From Callorhinus ursinus (Eukaryota > Chordata > Mammalia > Carnivora > Otariidae), in assembly GCF_003265705.1 (NCBI RefSeq), contig NW_020312828.1, positions 60,576,212 through 60,640,211 on the forward strand: a stretch of 64,000 bases of DNA. The letters run 5' to 3'. The translations under genes were made by a program, and so were the position numbers. The notes beneath the pieces are model-generated. The model was given only the letters and a program-made list of their open reading frames with translations, was not told the origin of the DNA and searched no databases. Shown here in pieces: positions 23,934 through 35,189 of this stretch. Every line of letters starts with the position of its first letter. The stretch's first letter is position 1.

Positions 23934-24130
23934 GTGGCTCAGTCAGTTGAGCATCTGACTCTTGATTCTGGCTCAGGTCATGATCTCAGGATTGTGGGAT
24001 TGAGCCCCGCATCAGGCTCTGAGCTCAGCATGGAGTCTGCTTGTCCCTCTCCCTCTGCACCTCCCTGATGCTTGCTAGCACTCTCTCTCTCTCTCTCTCA
24101 AATAAATAAATAAAATCTTTCAAAAAATCT
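23934..24130 (+). mobile_element. CAN-SINE
   Basis: 'gagcacctgggtggctcagt' head, (CT)n tract and AAATAAATAAATAAAATC-type tail. Flanked by atttcctg at 23926-23933 and 24143-24150. Confidence 0.96.
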
Positions 24131-24243
24131 TTTAAAACTTTTATTTCCTGATTATCTGTTGCTAGCATATAGAAATACAAATGATTTTTGTGAATTGCTC
24201 TTATATCCTACAGTTTGTTAAAGCATTTAAAAATATATTTCTT

Positions 24244-24368
24244 TTTTATTGTTATGTTAATCACCATACATTACATCATTAGTTTTTGATGTAGTGTTCC
24301 ATGATTCATTGTTTGCGTATAACACCCAGTGCTCCATGCAGTACGTGCCCTCTTTAATACCCATCACC
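24244..24368 (-). mobile_element. Young L1, 5'-truncated to about 125 bp, antisense
   Basis: 'ttattgttatgttaatcacc' to 'aatacccatcacc', the carnivore L1 3' end. Direct repeats atttctt at 24237-24243 and 24369-24375. The old L1 resumes in register. Confidence 0.9.
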
Positions 24369-24821
24369 ATTTCTTAGGATTTTTTTTACATGGAGAGTCC
24401 AGTCACCTGTGAGTATATCTGTGGGTTTTTGTAAATGCCCTTTATTAGATTGAGGAAGTTCCCTTCTGTTTGCTGAGAATTTTTATCAGGAGTGCATTTC
24501 AGATTTTGTCAAATAAATGCTTTTTATGCATCTATGGAAATAATCATGTGGCATCTGTTAAAATGGTGAATGATACTGATTGATTTTCAAATATTGAAAC
24601 AACCTTGAATTTCAGGGATACACTCTACTTCATAATTCTTTATGGTACTTTTTATATGTTGCTAGATTCAGTTCGCTAAAATTTTGCTGAGAATTTTTAC
24701 ATCTGTGTTTATGAGGGCTATTGACCTGCAGTTTTCTTATTTTGTTAATGTTTTTCCCTATTTTTCTCTTATTTATTTCATCATTTTGTGTTTTTTCTTT
24801 ATAACTTGGGTTTAATTCCCT

Positions 24822-24838
24822 CTTCTGTTCCTAATTTC
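24822..24838. repeat. Target-site duplication, copy 1, of the RBP7 retrocopy
   Basis: cttctgttcctaatttc, identical to the copy at 25477-25493. Both are L1-derived target sequence. Confidence 0.95.
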
Positions 24839-24872
24839 CTTTTTTTTTTTTTCCCCAGGGTTGTTGGACAGG

Positions 24873-24878
24873 TTTATT
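24873..24878 (-). promoter_or_regulatory. Polyadenylation signal AATAAA of the RBP7 retrocopy
   Basis: Reads tttatt on the plus strand, about 20 nt upstream of the A-tail on the minus strand, the normal spacing. Confidence 0.9.
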
Positions 24879-25052
24879 GAAATGGAGCCGTTTTGCCCCA
24901 GTTAGAGTAAATGGCTTCTGGTACAGGCTGTGGGACATCTCTCCGACCACAAGTCCCCATCGCCAAACCAGGACAGATGAACATCTGTTCATTTGGGAAT
25001 AGATTTCAATGTTAAGCTGTAGTCACACATGGGCTCTGTGGCTGGATACAGC

Positions 25053-25457
25053 TCAGGCTCTCTGGAACGTCTGTTTGCACACTTGGCCTTCACAGAACAT
25101 TTCCAGGTGAAGTTTGTCCCCTTCGATCCAATGGGTCCAGCCTCTGTTCTTCTTCTCCCCCTTCTGGACACAGGTGAGTCTGTCATTGTCCCAGGTGGCC
25201 AAGCTCTTGCATTTCCTGTTATCCAGGCCTTTATTATCCTCATCAAATTCTTCTCCAACTTTAAATGTAACAAGGTAGTTCCTCAGGCTGCTGTATGTGT
25301 GGATGGTAAAAGAATCCCCATTTTGCTCAATCACTTTCTGTGGCTTCAGCAACTTGGCTGTCTTACGAGTAGCAGAGTCAACACCTAGGGCCAGCATGTA
25401 GCCCTTGAAGTTGTCGCTGCTGAGCAGGTTCCAGGTGCCGCTGAAGTCGGCGGGCAT
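25053..25457 (-). CDS. RBP7: Retinol-binding protein 7-like ORF (134 aa), intronless
   Basis: Encodes a complete cytoplasmic retinol-binding protein of the intracellular lipid-binding (FABP/CRBP) beta-barrel family, which carries retinol in the cytosol. Visible features: N-terminal MPADFSGTW with the family signature over residues 7-24, Lys41 in LKPQK (position 40 without Met), VGEEFDED near 67-74, LDNRKCK at 78-84, CVQKGEKKNRGW at 96-107 and C-terminal CKQTFQRA. Residue 109 (position 108 without Met) is His. RBP1 and RBP2 have Gln there, and His is the RBP7 (CRBP IV) hallmark, so this is RBP7 and not RBP1/2. The length equals the usual 134 residues. No stop or frameshift is present. The start has G at -3. 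There is no evidence here of a promoter. The L1 host is in the same orientation, so any transcription would probably borrow other sequence. Confidence 0.93.
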   Translation of the reverse strand: MPADFSGTWNLLSSDNFKGYMLALGVDSATRKTAKLLKPQKVIEQNGDSFTIHTYSSLRNYLVTFKVGEEFDEDNKGLDNRKCKSLATWDNDRLTCVQKGEKKNRGWTHWIEGDKLHLEMFCEGQVCKQTFQRA

Positions 25458-25476
25458 GGCGCGGCAGGGCGACAGC

Positions 25477-25493
25477 CTTCTGTTCCTAATTTC
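25477..25493. repeat. Target-site duplication, copy 2, of the RBP7 retrocopy
   Basis: cttctgttcctaatttc, matching 24822-24838 perfectly. L1 sequence resumes immediately after. Confidence 0.95.
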
Positions 25494-26050
25494 TTAAGTG
25501 AGAACTTAGGCCATTGATTTCAGACCCTTATTCTTCAATCCTGTAAATTTCTTTCTATGTACTCATTTAATTGAATCCCACAAAATTTAATGACCCATGT
25601 TTTCATTTTTACCAGTCAAAAATAATTTCTATTTTACTTTTGATTTCTTCTTTGACCCATGGATTATCAAAAAGATTTACAGGTATTCATCACATTTTCT
25701 GTTGATTTCTAATTTAATTCCATTGTGATCAGAGAGTATACCGTGTTCAAAATCCTTTCAAATTTGTTGAGTCTTATTTTGTGACCCAGAATAGGGTCTT
25801 TTTTGACAAATGGTTCATGTACATTTGGAAGGAATGTGTATTCTGCTGTTGTTGGTTGGGAATTCTGTAAATATTATTTAGGTCAGGTTAGTTGATAGTC
25901 TCTATTCAAGGCTTTCATATCCTTACTGATTTTTTGTCTACTTGTTCTCACATTTTTTTATGAAAGGGATGATAAAGTCTCCAACTATCATTGTGGATTT
26001 CCTTATTTTTGTTTGAGCTCTATTAGATTTACTTCTCGTATTCCCTTTTA

Positions 26051-26282
26051 AAAACTTCTTAGAGATTTATTTATTGTTGAGGGAAAGTGAGAGAGAGAGG
26101 GAAAGGGAGAGAGCACACACAAGCAGGGGGAGGAGCAGAGGGAGAGGGAGGAGGAGAGAAGCAGACTCCTCACTGAGGATGGAGCCCAACTCACTGGAGC
26201 TCGATCTCACTACCCTGATATCATGACCTGAGCCAAAACAAAGGGCCAGATGCTTAACCGGCTGAGCCACCCAGGTGCCTCC
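26051..26282 (-). mobile_element. CAN-SINE, antisense, with expanded GA tract
   Basis: Reversed SINE with a longer than usual GA-rich region (about 26090-26160), ending 'ctgagccacccaggtgcc'. Inserted in the endonuclease region of the old L1. Confidence 0.95.
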
Positions 26283-27959
26283 ATTTCTTGTGTTCTGAAG
26301 CTCTGTTACTACATGCATAAGTATTTAGAATTCTATATCCTTTTGACAAATTGACCACTATATCATCATGAAATGACTCTGGTAATATTTTTTGCCCTTA
26401 AAATCTGATTTGTCAGATATTGATATAGTCACTCCAGTTTTCTTTTGATTACTGTTTGCATGTTATATCTCTTCCCCTTTTAATCCATTTCTGTATTTAT
26501 AGTGAAAGTGGGTTTCTTGTAGGCAGCAAAGAATTTTGGCTTGCTGTGTTTCTGATGGAAAATTCTGCTGTTGCTTTTATCTTGATTCCTTTTTACATAG
26601 TTTGTCTTTATTCTTTGGCTATATTTAAGATTTTTCTCTTTATCCATGGTTTTAAACAGTTGCCTATGATGTACCTTGGTGTAGGATTCATGTTTCTTAT
26701 ATTTGGGGCTTGTTGAAGGCTTTATGGTTTTATGAAATTTGGGGCCATTATTTTCTCAAATATTTTTCTGCCTCCTCTTTTTCAGGAACTTTTTATACTA
26801 GGCTGCCTAAATTTCCTTCAGTGCGTTGATGCTCTGTTCAATTTTTTCCCAGTCTTTGTCTCTTTCATTTTGGGTAGTTTCTATTACTGTCTTCAAATTC
26901 ACTGATCTTTACTTTTATAGTGTTTAATAATCTGTTAATCTCACTTTGTGAATTTTTTCATTACACTAATTATATTTTTTCTGTCCTAGAAAAATGTTTT
27001 AAAAATCTTACATGTCTTCACTTAACATATTCAATCTCTTTTCTTCAACATAGTTATAACAGTTTTTAATGATTTTGTCCACTAATTCTATAATCTTTTA
27101 ATTTAGGATATATTATGTTTTGCGTTTTCCTCCTCTGATCCATGCCTGGATTTTGGGGTTGGCTCCCAGACACTATGAGTTTTATGTTGTTGAAGGCTGC
27201 ATATTTTTGTGTTCCTGTATTCTTGAGCTTTTTTTTCAGTGGGAGGCAGTTATGTTCCTTGGAAATAGTTTGCACCTTTTAAGTCTTGCTTTTAAACTTT
27301 TTAGGCATGTCCAAAACAGTCTTTAGGGTCAGTAACTTTTCCTTGCATCAGAGGCAATAATTTTCTGAAGACTATCCAGTCTCCTTACATTACAGGGCTT
27401 ACCACTCTGATTGATGAAACACAACTATTCTCATCCCTGCGTGATCCCTAGATATTGACACCCTGCTTCTTTCTGTGCATACTTCCATTGTCTCAGGTAG
27501 TTTGCTCACGTGCATTTTCTGATTAGCATTCAGCTGAAGATTTAAGGGGGAACCATCTGTAGAATGCAGAAGTTCTTTGTATAGGTCCCTTCTCACATGT
27601 GGCACTGTGAAATCCAATCATCTGGACTTCCTAGGACTACCAGCTCCATGTTCTCATTTTAGGGAGACTGTTAAGCTCTCTCCCTGTGTTTCCTCTCTGC
27701 GTGGCAGCATGGAAGCTCTCCCCAAACAGTAAGCCTGGACAACCAGATGGCCCAACTCATTTGTTTCCACTCTCTCAGGGATCACTGTCCTGAGCTGACG
27801 CACGTTCAGTGTCTGAAAATTGTTGTATCGTACATTTTTAATGGTTTTTAAATTTCATGTGGGAGGATAAACCCAATGCCTGTGCTCCATAGTGACCAGA
27901 AGAGGGCATTTCTCAGTAAAGGTCTAAATTTTTTTTTTCCTTATTATGTGGGATTGAGA

Positions 27960-28265
27960 ATTTTGTATTATATTTAGGGTCATTTGTATTTCTTTTGCTT
28001 TGCTTTTCTGCATACTTTTCTATTTCATCTTTTTCCCTCATTGGGATGTCGGTCTTTTCCTTCTTCATTTCTAGAAGCTCTTCAGAGATTATGGAGATTA
28101 ACCCCCTTTTTCATAAATCTTTTTCCAGTGTCTTATGTTTTTACTTTGCTTATGGTGTTTTTTATTCTATGAGTATCACTTTCATTTTTTGTGTAGTCAA
28201 ATTTATCAATATTTTCTTTTATTGCATTTGGATTTTGAGTCATATTTAGAAAGTCCTTCCTGTGG
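27960..28265 (-). mobile_element. Old L1 ORF2-derived fragment, antisense (weak)
   Basis: 'gtgtagtcaaatttatcaat' and 'ttttgagtcatatttagaaa' resemble reversed old-L1 ORF2 C-terminal sequence. It lies just beyond the 5' UTR of the neighbouring L1M and is a different element. Confidence 0.5.
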
Positions 28266-29439
28266 CATATTTTTTAATATCCTCAGAGCCTCAATTCTTT
28301 GCCTGTTGAGAATGGATTTTATTTTTTGTCAATAGCTTAAAATTACTTAGGATAAAATCTGTCGAATGAGGTGGCATGACAAAATGAGTAATGATAATTT
28401 TGATTAAATCATAAAGTTTGTGTAGTTGAGATTTTTTTTGTTTATATCAAATGCCTCCATTTTTTTCCTGAAATTGATTCCAAAGTGGTATTTTAGAAAT
28501 ATGTGGGTGGATAATATTTTTAAATATTAACTTTCTTATTATAGTTCCTTTTTTCCCTTTCCCCCATTTTCCTGTCCTGTGCTTTATGGCTTTAGATAAA
28601 ATATGTGGCAGAACAACCAGAGACAAGCTGAAAGTTCTAGAGAGGAATAGGCGTGTGGCACCTTTCAGAAGAAAGGACTTAGGTGGGCATAGAGGAAAAT
28701 TCCTATGTCTCAAACAACAGAGAACCACTGAGCCTGAAGTAGCCCTCAGAGAAGGACAACAGACATCATATGGGTAGCCTGTGTGGACAGATGATCAACC
28801 TATAGGTCTTCTCCTGGATAATATGAGACTGAGAAATTATGACAAATTCCCAAAGCTGCTTGACCAGGAGAATGACCAAGAATGACTAACATGAGGTGTT
28901 TTGTTTTGTGTACCAACTTGGTTGTATAGTCTTGAGTTTGAAATTTAGTTTGTAGAAAATAAATACATCTTACATATTTAGATGATCTACCCTCTTTACA
29001 AATATTTTGAACAATGGTTAACATAAATTTGTAGTTTTCCAAAGTAAAGGACTTAAAGAGCTATATTCATTTGCCTGTCCACTGAGGGAGGGGGGCCAAT
29101 AGTTTTTATCACCTTATAAATAGGGTTTTGTTTTTTTTTAACTTGAGCTTTTCCCTCTAAATGATCTCTGAACTTGGAAGGCAAAAATATTACACTTTTA
29201 CTAACTTCTAATTGAAATATAGAATTTCCTTCTAGTATAAATATAGGCACCAAACCACAGGAATATCAGTAATACCTATGATTTCATCAGTAATAGAAAC
29301 CACACACATTTTCATATAACAATATGGTTGATACACATATCTTAACATATTGTTGATCTTCATCACTCATCAGTACTTTTTTTTATAGTTCATATATTTC
29401 TAGTTACTGAATTTACAGTTGTTCCTAGATTACCCACAG
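28266..29439. other. Unassigned non-coding stretch
   Basis: AT-rich. ORFs of 60-93 codons on both strands (28447-29253) show no domain. 'caacatattgttgatc'-type sequence at about 29345 recurs near 30120 and may mark a relic repeat. Confidence 0.45.
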
Positions 29440-30090
29440 GCACTTAAAAGTCAGCATCTTTCTACCCTAATTACCTTGATCTCTGTACTCTCCCCATTTA
29501 TCTTAATGGCACCATTGGAAACCCTGAAATTATTTTCACATCTTCTTTCCTCTTACCCCTCAAGTGTATATCCAGATCTTTACAAGATTCTATTTCCTCT
29601 TCTGCATCCTTTACTGCCTCCCAAGTTCAGTCCCCCTTCTCTTGCCTGGGCCTATAGCAGGCTGTCTAAGGCGGGGGGTGGGGGCTGTCCTGGATGATCT
29701 GACTGTCCACTCTGTCACTGAACCTCTCTCCCAAGCAATCCGCGTGGCTGCCAGTTACTTTACTAACATGTAAATCGGATCACATTATGCCTCTTCTTAA
29801 TACCTTTCATGGATTCCTATTTCCTCAAGGATGAAGGACAAATTCTGAACTTCCCAAACAGGTCTCAACTGACCTTTCTGAAACCTCTGGTTATAAACAC
29901 CCATGCCATCTTGCTACTCAGTCTCCAAAGCTGATTGCCCAGTTCTCTTCAGGAACTCCTACTCACCCCTTCACTCTCCCCACCTCTACCTAGCTTTCCC
30001 TTCCCTAGGCGGAGTTAACTGCCTTCGTTCTGTCTTCTTTGACACTATGTGTCTGTCTATATTATGGCTCCTTTTGTAGAGCACTGTTAG
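29440..30090 (+). mobile_element. L2, about 650 bp
   Basis: 'gtaaatcggatcacattatg', 'caaggatgaaggacaaattc', 'ccatgccatcttgctactca' and 'ttcaggaactcctactcacc' follow the L2 3' region. ORF pieces here are degenerate. Confidence 0.7.
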
Positions 30091-30372
30091 TTGCCTTTGT
30101 TTGCTGTAGGTATGTATCTCAACATATTGTTGATCCTCATTACTATACATCACTACTTTAATTATGGAAATTTTGGGATTTATTGCTAGATCTAGCTATT
30201 TAATTCATTAATAAAGAAGCACTATTACTATTTCACAAATATCTTTAATATATGGATACTTTCTATTTCAATGTAGTTGTCATTGTATTCATGTATTTTA
30301 TTTGGAGCATTTACAAACATTACTAGCAGTAGTCTGTTAGTCTTCAACAGATAGTTAAAAGTGTTCATGGCA

Positions 30373-30557
30373 GGGGCGCCTGGGTGGCTCAGTTGTTAAC
30401 CGTCTGCCTTCAGCTCGGGTCATGGTCCCAGGGTCCTGGGATAGAGTCCCGCACGGGCTCCCTGCTCAGCGGGAAGCCTGCTTGTCCCTCTCCCACTCCC
30501 CCTGCTTGTGTTCCCTCTCTCACTCTCTCTCTCTATCAAATAAATAAATCTTTAAAA
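30373..30557 (+). mobile_element. CAN-SINE with 16-bp target-site duplication
   Basis: Direct repeats aaaagtgttcatggca at 30357-30372 and 30558-30573. Near-consensus head 'ggggcgcctgggtggctcag'. Looks young. Confidence 0.98.
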
Positions 30558-30573
30558 AAAAGTGTTCATGGCA

Positions 30574-31384
30574 TAAAATAGGTCCAGGGCTTCTGTTAAA
30601 CTTCATGTAATTACTGGCTGAAGTCCCCTCTAGAAGAGATGAGATAGCAATAAGGCAGGTCCTAGCTTTTCATTTCCAGCTGGAAAATTTGAGAATGTAA
30701 CTTAAAGAATCTGACCTTTTACACTCATTTCAGGCTCAATAAACTGCAGGAGCCCAGCAGTTTATCAGTCTGACTTGACAGCTTCCACCAGAAGCAGTGC
30801 TTACTAGGTCTGGGGGCCTGAAACTTTTCTGAAAGGCTTAGCTGATGACAGATTTGCCTCTCTTCTTTCCTTATGAGCTGGTGCCAAGATGACTTTCCAC
30901 ATCCGTGAAATAGCTTTAAATCCGACATTCTGGGCTTGGAGCCTCCTCTCCTTTAATCGGCATCAATTCCATCCTCTGTCTTTGAATTCATTATGTTCAG
31001 GGCACAGGTCCTGTATCCTTTCACTTGCCTCTAGGTCTGCCTCTGCCCTCCCAATGTACTCCTTCTCTGTCCACATTCCCTCCAGCTGTGGCAGGTGATG
31101 ATGCCAGGAGCCTGGAGGAACCCAGCATCCAAGCCTTGTAGGCTCCTGGTGAGACAAGCTATCAGCTTTCACCACTTGACAAAGAGTGGATGGAAACAAA
31201 ATCAAGCCAAAGGCAAAGGCCACACCAAGTTGAAGTCTCCGATGTTGTCATTCTTTGGACATAAAACTCTCTGATAACTTTTTCTAAGATCAACCCTCAG
31301 ACAAAACTTTTCAGTCTCTGTTACCTGAGAACAATTTACTGCATGCAGCTCTGTTTTCTGTTTTCACTACAGTAGTGAGAACTA
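30574..31384. other. Unassigned non-coding stretch
   Basis: Low-repeat DNA. Overlapping ORFs of 65-86 codons at 30725-31223 lie on both strands and resemble nothing known. Confidence 0.5.
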
Positions 31385-31575
31385 ACATTGTATAGTTTAT
31401 ATTTTCATTTATTCTCGGAGCAATTGTGTACATCAAGTTTTCTTGCTCCCATTTGTTAGATGAGATATCTGAGCTCAGAAAGGTTTAAGACTAACGCTGC
31501 TCAGTGCTAGAGGAGGGAGCTAACCTAGGACTACTGTCCCAGGGACTGATGGCTCCATTACCCTGTACTTCCTGC
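31385..31575 (-). mobile_element. MIR, antisense
   Basis: 'cccatttgttagatgagata', 'gagctcagaaaggtttaaga' and 'ctcagtgctagaggagggag' are reversed MIR landmarks. Confidence 0.7.
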
Positions 31576-31694
31576 TAAAGGAAGAGGTAAATATGCAAAC
31601 CCACATGAGGTATCTCCAGTTTGTGGTCTGTTGGCTCTTTGAATTCCACACATAGGCTTTGTTTCTTTCAAACAATATTTCAAAATAATTCATA

Positions 31695-31883
31695 TGGGGA
31701 CACCTGGGTGGCTCAGTTGGTTAGGCATCTGCCTTTGGCTCAGGTCATGATCCCAGGGTCCTGGGATTGAGTCCCACGTCAGGCTCCCTGCTCGGCGGGA
31801 GCCTGCTTCTCCCTCTACCTACTGCTCCCCCTGCTTGTGCTCTCTCTTTCACAAATAAATACAACCTTAAAAAAAAATAAAGT
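31695..31883 (+). mobile_element. CAN-SINE with 13-bp target-site duplication
   Basis: Direct repeats aaaataattcata at 31682-31694 and 31884-31896. Complete body. Confidence 0.97.
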
Positions 31884-31896
31884 AAAATAATTCATA

Positions 31897-32324
31897 GGAG
31901 TTTCCAACATTGAGAAATTTGCAAATTTCACATCAAAATTCAGATTCTTGAATTTTTGGCCCTTTGGATGAATGAAGAGATCTGGTTATATAGGCATGCC
32001 TTACTGCAAGGCAACAATTATCTAGGCTGAGTACTGGTGCTCTTCTTAGATGGAGTGTAAATTTTCCAGTTTACCGCAGTTGCCACCATTCCCTATTGCT
32101 CCCCAGCATTAAGACTGAGTTTCAGTTGTTATTCTTTGTCCTGTTTTCTTATAGTGGAATTAAAAGAGGAAAGGGAAACAATTCTTAAATTCTATCTCAA
32201 AAATGGGAAACTGAAATATAGAAAGCTTTATTTTTAACCTGATTTGCCTGGGTCCCTGTAGGAATTTGAATTTGTGATTCCTTATGGAGATAATTGTTCC
32301 CAAATCTGGATGTCCGTTGTAAAC
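31897..32324. other. Unassigned non-coding stretch
   Basis: No feature recognised. Confidence 0.5.
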
Positions 32325-32462
32325 ATTTGGGAAGCTTTCAAAAAATACATCACTCTGGGCTACACCACAGATGCACTGAGCAGAATCTTGAGAACTTGTC
32401 CCCAGGCATCTGTAATGTTTTAAACTCTCCAGATTATTCTGACCAGGAAACCACTGATTTAG
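32325..32462 (+). mobile_element. MER5-like DNA transposon relic
   Basis: 'gggaagctttcaaaaaatac', 'tccccaggcatctgtaatg' and 'ccagattattctgacca' follow the order of MER5-type hAT relics. An 88-codon ORF crosses it and is not a gene. Confidence 0.55.
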
Positions 32463-33056
32463 CTGTTGATGCTTCTTTGCGATGCCCCCTTATGGAAGGC
32501 GGACTCCACTTTCCTCTAAGGTTCTTTCAGGTACCGGTGCTAGAAAACCCAAGTAAGTGAGAAAAACTGACAGCCTAAGGCAGTCAGGTGGAAATGGTCC
32601 ACAAGTTAGTAATAAATGGAATATCAGTTGATTCACCAGTTTGGCCCTAACAGGTCACCAGCAAAAAAGGCCTCAGGAGACCATATCAGTGTTGATTCCC
32701 ACCAGCCCTTGGCTAATTCATAGAACCATATCCTGATTCACACTGAAAGGGACCTAGAAAGCATTCACTATTTTTGAGCAATCACTTTCCCTCCCTGCTT
32801 ATAGCTTCTTGATCTGAAAAACCAAAATGTAGGAAAAGATAATTAGAGACAAAAATCAGGACTTGAACATTGGTTTCCTGACCTCATTCTTTAACTGTGG
32901 ACTTTATTCCATAAAGAATTTTTAAAAAACAGGATCATGATGGCCTAGGTTGGATTTATATTTCCTTTTTGTCCCAAGGCAAAAATGGAAAATTGGGAGT
33001 TTCTTGCAATTTATTTGCTATCGCTTCTCTTATATCAAAGATAAATCAGTTATGGG
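32463..33056. other. Unassigned non-coding stretch
   Basis: No feature recognised. Confidence 0.5.
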
Positions 33057-33245
33057 GGCCCCTGTGTGGCTCAGTGGGTTACGCATCTGCCGTTGGTTCA
33101 GGTCATGATTGCAGGGTCCTGGGATCAAGCCCCACATTGGGCTCCCTGCTCAGTGGGGAGTCTGCTTCTCCCTCTCCGTCTGTTGCTCCCCCTGCTTGTA
33201 CACGCTCTCTCTGTCTGCCAAATGAATAAATAAAAATTCTTAAAA
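33057..33245 (+). mobile_element. CAN-SINE
   Basis: 'ggcccctgtgtggctcagtg' head, full body and A-tail. Flanks atcagttat and attagttat are an imperfect duplication. Confidence 0.95.
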
Positions 33246-33329
33246 AAATTAGTTATAATGCTAAATACCGTATCATCTCGGTCAGCTAAGGGAATCATGG
33301 ATATGTTCTCTGCCATCATTTTTGGGATA

Positions 33330-33625
33330 ATAATAACGGTAGTATTAGTAGATACTCTTTATTGAGCAATAATTCTGTGTCAGGTGCTCTCCTATTCATT
33401 TGCTCCACATTACCTTATTTAATCTTTACAACAACCGTCTGCAGGAGGTATTTACTTCCATATCTTGCATATGAGGAATTGAAGCTCTGAAAATTAAGTT
33501 AATTTTGTTTATTCAACCATTCTTTATTGAACAGCTGTCATGTGCCCAATCATAGAGTTTATAAGCAGCAGAGCTAGGATTTGAATCCGATTTTATGATT
33601 CTCAGACCCATGTTTCTCACCAACT
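33330..33625 (-). mobile_element. MIR, antisense, with a small internal insertion
   Basis: 'ctctttattgagcaataatt', 'caggtgctctcctattcatt', 'ttaatctttacaacaaccgt' and, later, 'gcagagctaggatttgaatc'. Between them, about 33500-33555 carries 'attcaaccattctttattga', which looks like a second, L2-type relic. Confidence 0.7.
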
Positions 33626-35189
33626 CTGTGGAACATCTCTGTTTTCCATGGCTTCCTCCCATTTCTCCCTTGAGCCCCAGGTTGGCCTTCATTCCAACAT
33701 TTGTTTCTATTTCTTTTTTTCATATTAGTATCTCTATTTTATTGAACAAGTATCTTTTCCAGGTCAGGATGCCTGGGGCTAGAGCCAGTGTGTGGAGTGG
33801 GGTTAATGGGAACAGAATAAAACTGGAGGGAGCTAGCTCTGGATGCTGGGGGCACCTGCCAGAGATAGGCTGCTGGGGCACATATGCCAGGCATATCTCC
33901 CTGATGTCAGGGTTTACCTCTTGTGGACAGATTAGGTGGGACCATTGTGCCATAAATCTAGCAGGTCACTAGTCATGAAACACTTCCATATAACTTGGAA
34001 ATAAACTGTACTGAGTGAACAAATAAAGGTAGGAAATACCTTATAATTAATAATTGTGACTCCTTTCAACTTGGGAGTTACTTTCCAAAGCATTTTTGCA
34101 CACACGATTTTATTTCATGCTCAAATAAATTTGGTAGTATAAGCAGAAATTCTGTACTTAGAGTAGGTTGGGGATTGTAAGTCAAATTGTTTATAAGGCA
34201 AGCTCCCTTTAGCTTCCCAACAGCCCTCTCTTCTCTGTTTAAAACACTGTAAACAAATCACATAGATAATAGCACACATACTGAAAATAAGTTTGGCAGA
34301 TTATTTACATCGTGTGTGTGTGTGTCATAATGGAAATGGCTCTGGGAAGGAACAAGGGTGTATTTGAAAATAAAAATTTGGTCTGGACCTGGTGGTTGAT
34401 GAGTGTGAACAGGGTACTAAGATTGTGGGAAACAATCCCGAACAAATCTAAAAGTTGGGGAGAAAAAATTTAGGGTGTTGGAGAACAAGATAGGCAGCTC
34501 AAAAAGGAATTTAGTTATATGCCAAAGGAATAGGGGTTGAAACATAATTGCCATAGATTATACTTTACAATAGGATCCTTTGGGAAAACTGCATATAACA
34601 TAGCTTCTGTGTGAGGATAAACCTATATCATCTTAATGAATTTTTGATAGAATACTAAAATTTAAAAGTAACAGGACTGTGCTTCTATCAAGAAGTAATT
34701 CTCCTCACAACCCGTTTTTCATTTTAATGTTCCGTATAGTGGCTTGATCATCACTCTTACCTTTGTTTTTTCTTTCTCATGATGATCCTAAGTATATTTT
34801 TCCAAAGACAACCCCTGACAACCCCAAAGCCATTGTTCTGAGTTCTTACTCCTATGAGTGTTTCAGGTAATACTGTTCTTAGTATTCAATGTCATCTTTC
34901 TTATCCTTTCATTTACTTTCTTGGCTGCCAAGAGTCTCCCATTTATCTGTTTCCTTTCTCTTCTGTCAGGCCTTTCTGAGTGGTCATTTTTCATCCTGTC
35001 TGTTTCCTTATCCCAGTGGTCTATTCATTCTCTTCAGGCTCCTTTTCCTCCCTCCTCCATGCCCTCTTCATGACAGCACTTTCTCCAGTAAAGTTTCAAA
35101 GCATTCAAGAGTTGATAGCTGAAGATAGTGATTGAGCTAGAATGAGAAGATGGGTTTATTTAATAGCTATTACAGGTTTTCAAATCGGT
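33626..35189. other. Unassigned non-coding stretch
   Basis: No repeat recognised apart from a short (TG)n at about 34311-34326. ORFs up to 125 codons (33595-33972) have no domain and overlap others on both strands. Confidence 0.5.

Larger units (their letters stand above)
24839..25476 (-). pseudogene. RBP7: RBP7 (CRBP IV) processed retrocopy, ORF intact
   Basis: A complete retrotransposed mRNA unit on the minus strand: 19-nt 5' leader (25458-25476), uninterrupted 134-codon ORF (25053-25457), about 200-nt 3' UTR, AATAAA (complement of 24873-24878) and a 13-base A-tail (T-run at 24840-24852). A perfect 17-bp target-site duplication flanks it. The parent family has a multi-exon gene and no introns remain here, so L1-machinery retrotransposition is the origin. 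Five CpGs survive in roughly 35 nt around the start codon, which suggests a recent origin because methylated CpGs decay quickly. The left flank, T-run and right flank sit inside an old L1M. I call it a retrocopy with an open frame. Whether it is transcribed cannot be told from sequence. Confidence 0.95.
22745..27915 (-). mobile_element. Long old L1M, antisense, reaching the 5' UTR; host of the RBP7 retrocopy
   Basis: Read on the minus strand this runs from a 5' UTR-like end (near 27780-27915) through an ORF1-type region (about 26560-27050) and ORF2 to its C-terminal part. The 23095-23511 frame shows MNRPTHSQLIFDKSVRAIQW and NWLATCK blocks. The 3' UTR is missing. About 1.3 kb of its length is later insertions: three SINEs, a short young L1 and the RBP7 retrocopy. 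ORFs are broken throughout. The L1M assignment rests on the 5' region and high divergence. Confidence 0.8.

Noticed and set aside
25029..25388. 119-codon plus-strand ORF opposite the RBP7 copy
   Set aside because: It is the antisense shadow of the RBP7 ORF. It has no domain of its own.
33595..33972. 125-codon ORF beside a MIR
   Set aside because: It begins in MIR sequence, has overlapping ORFs on the other strand and no domain.
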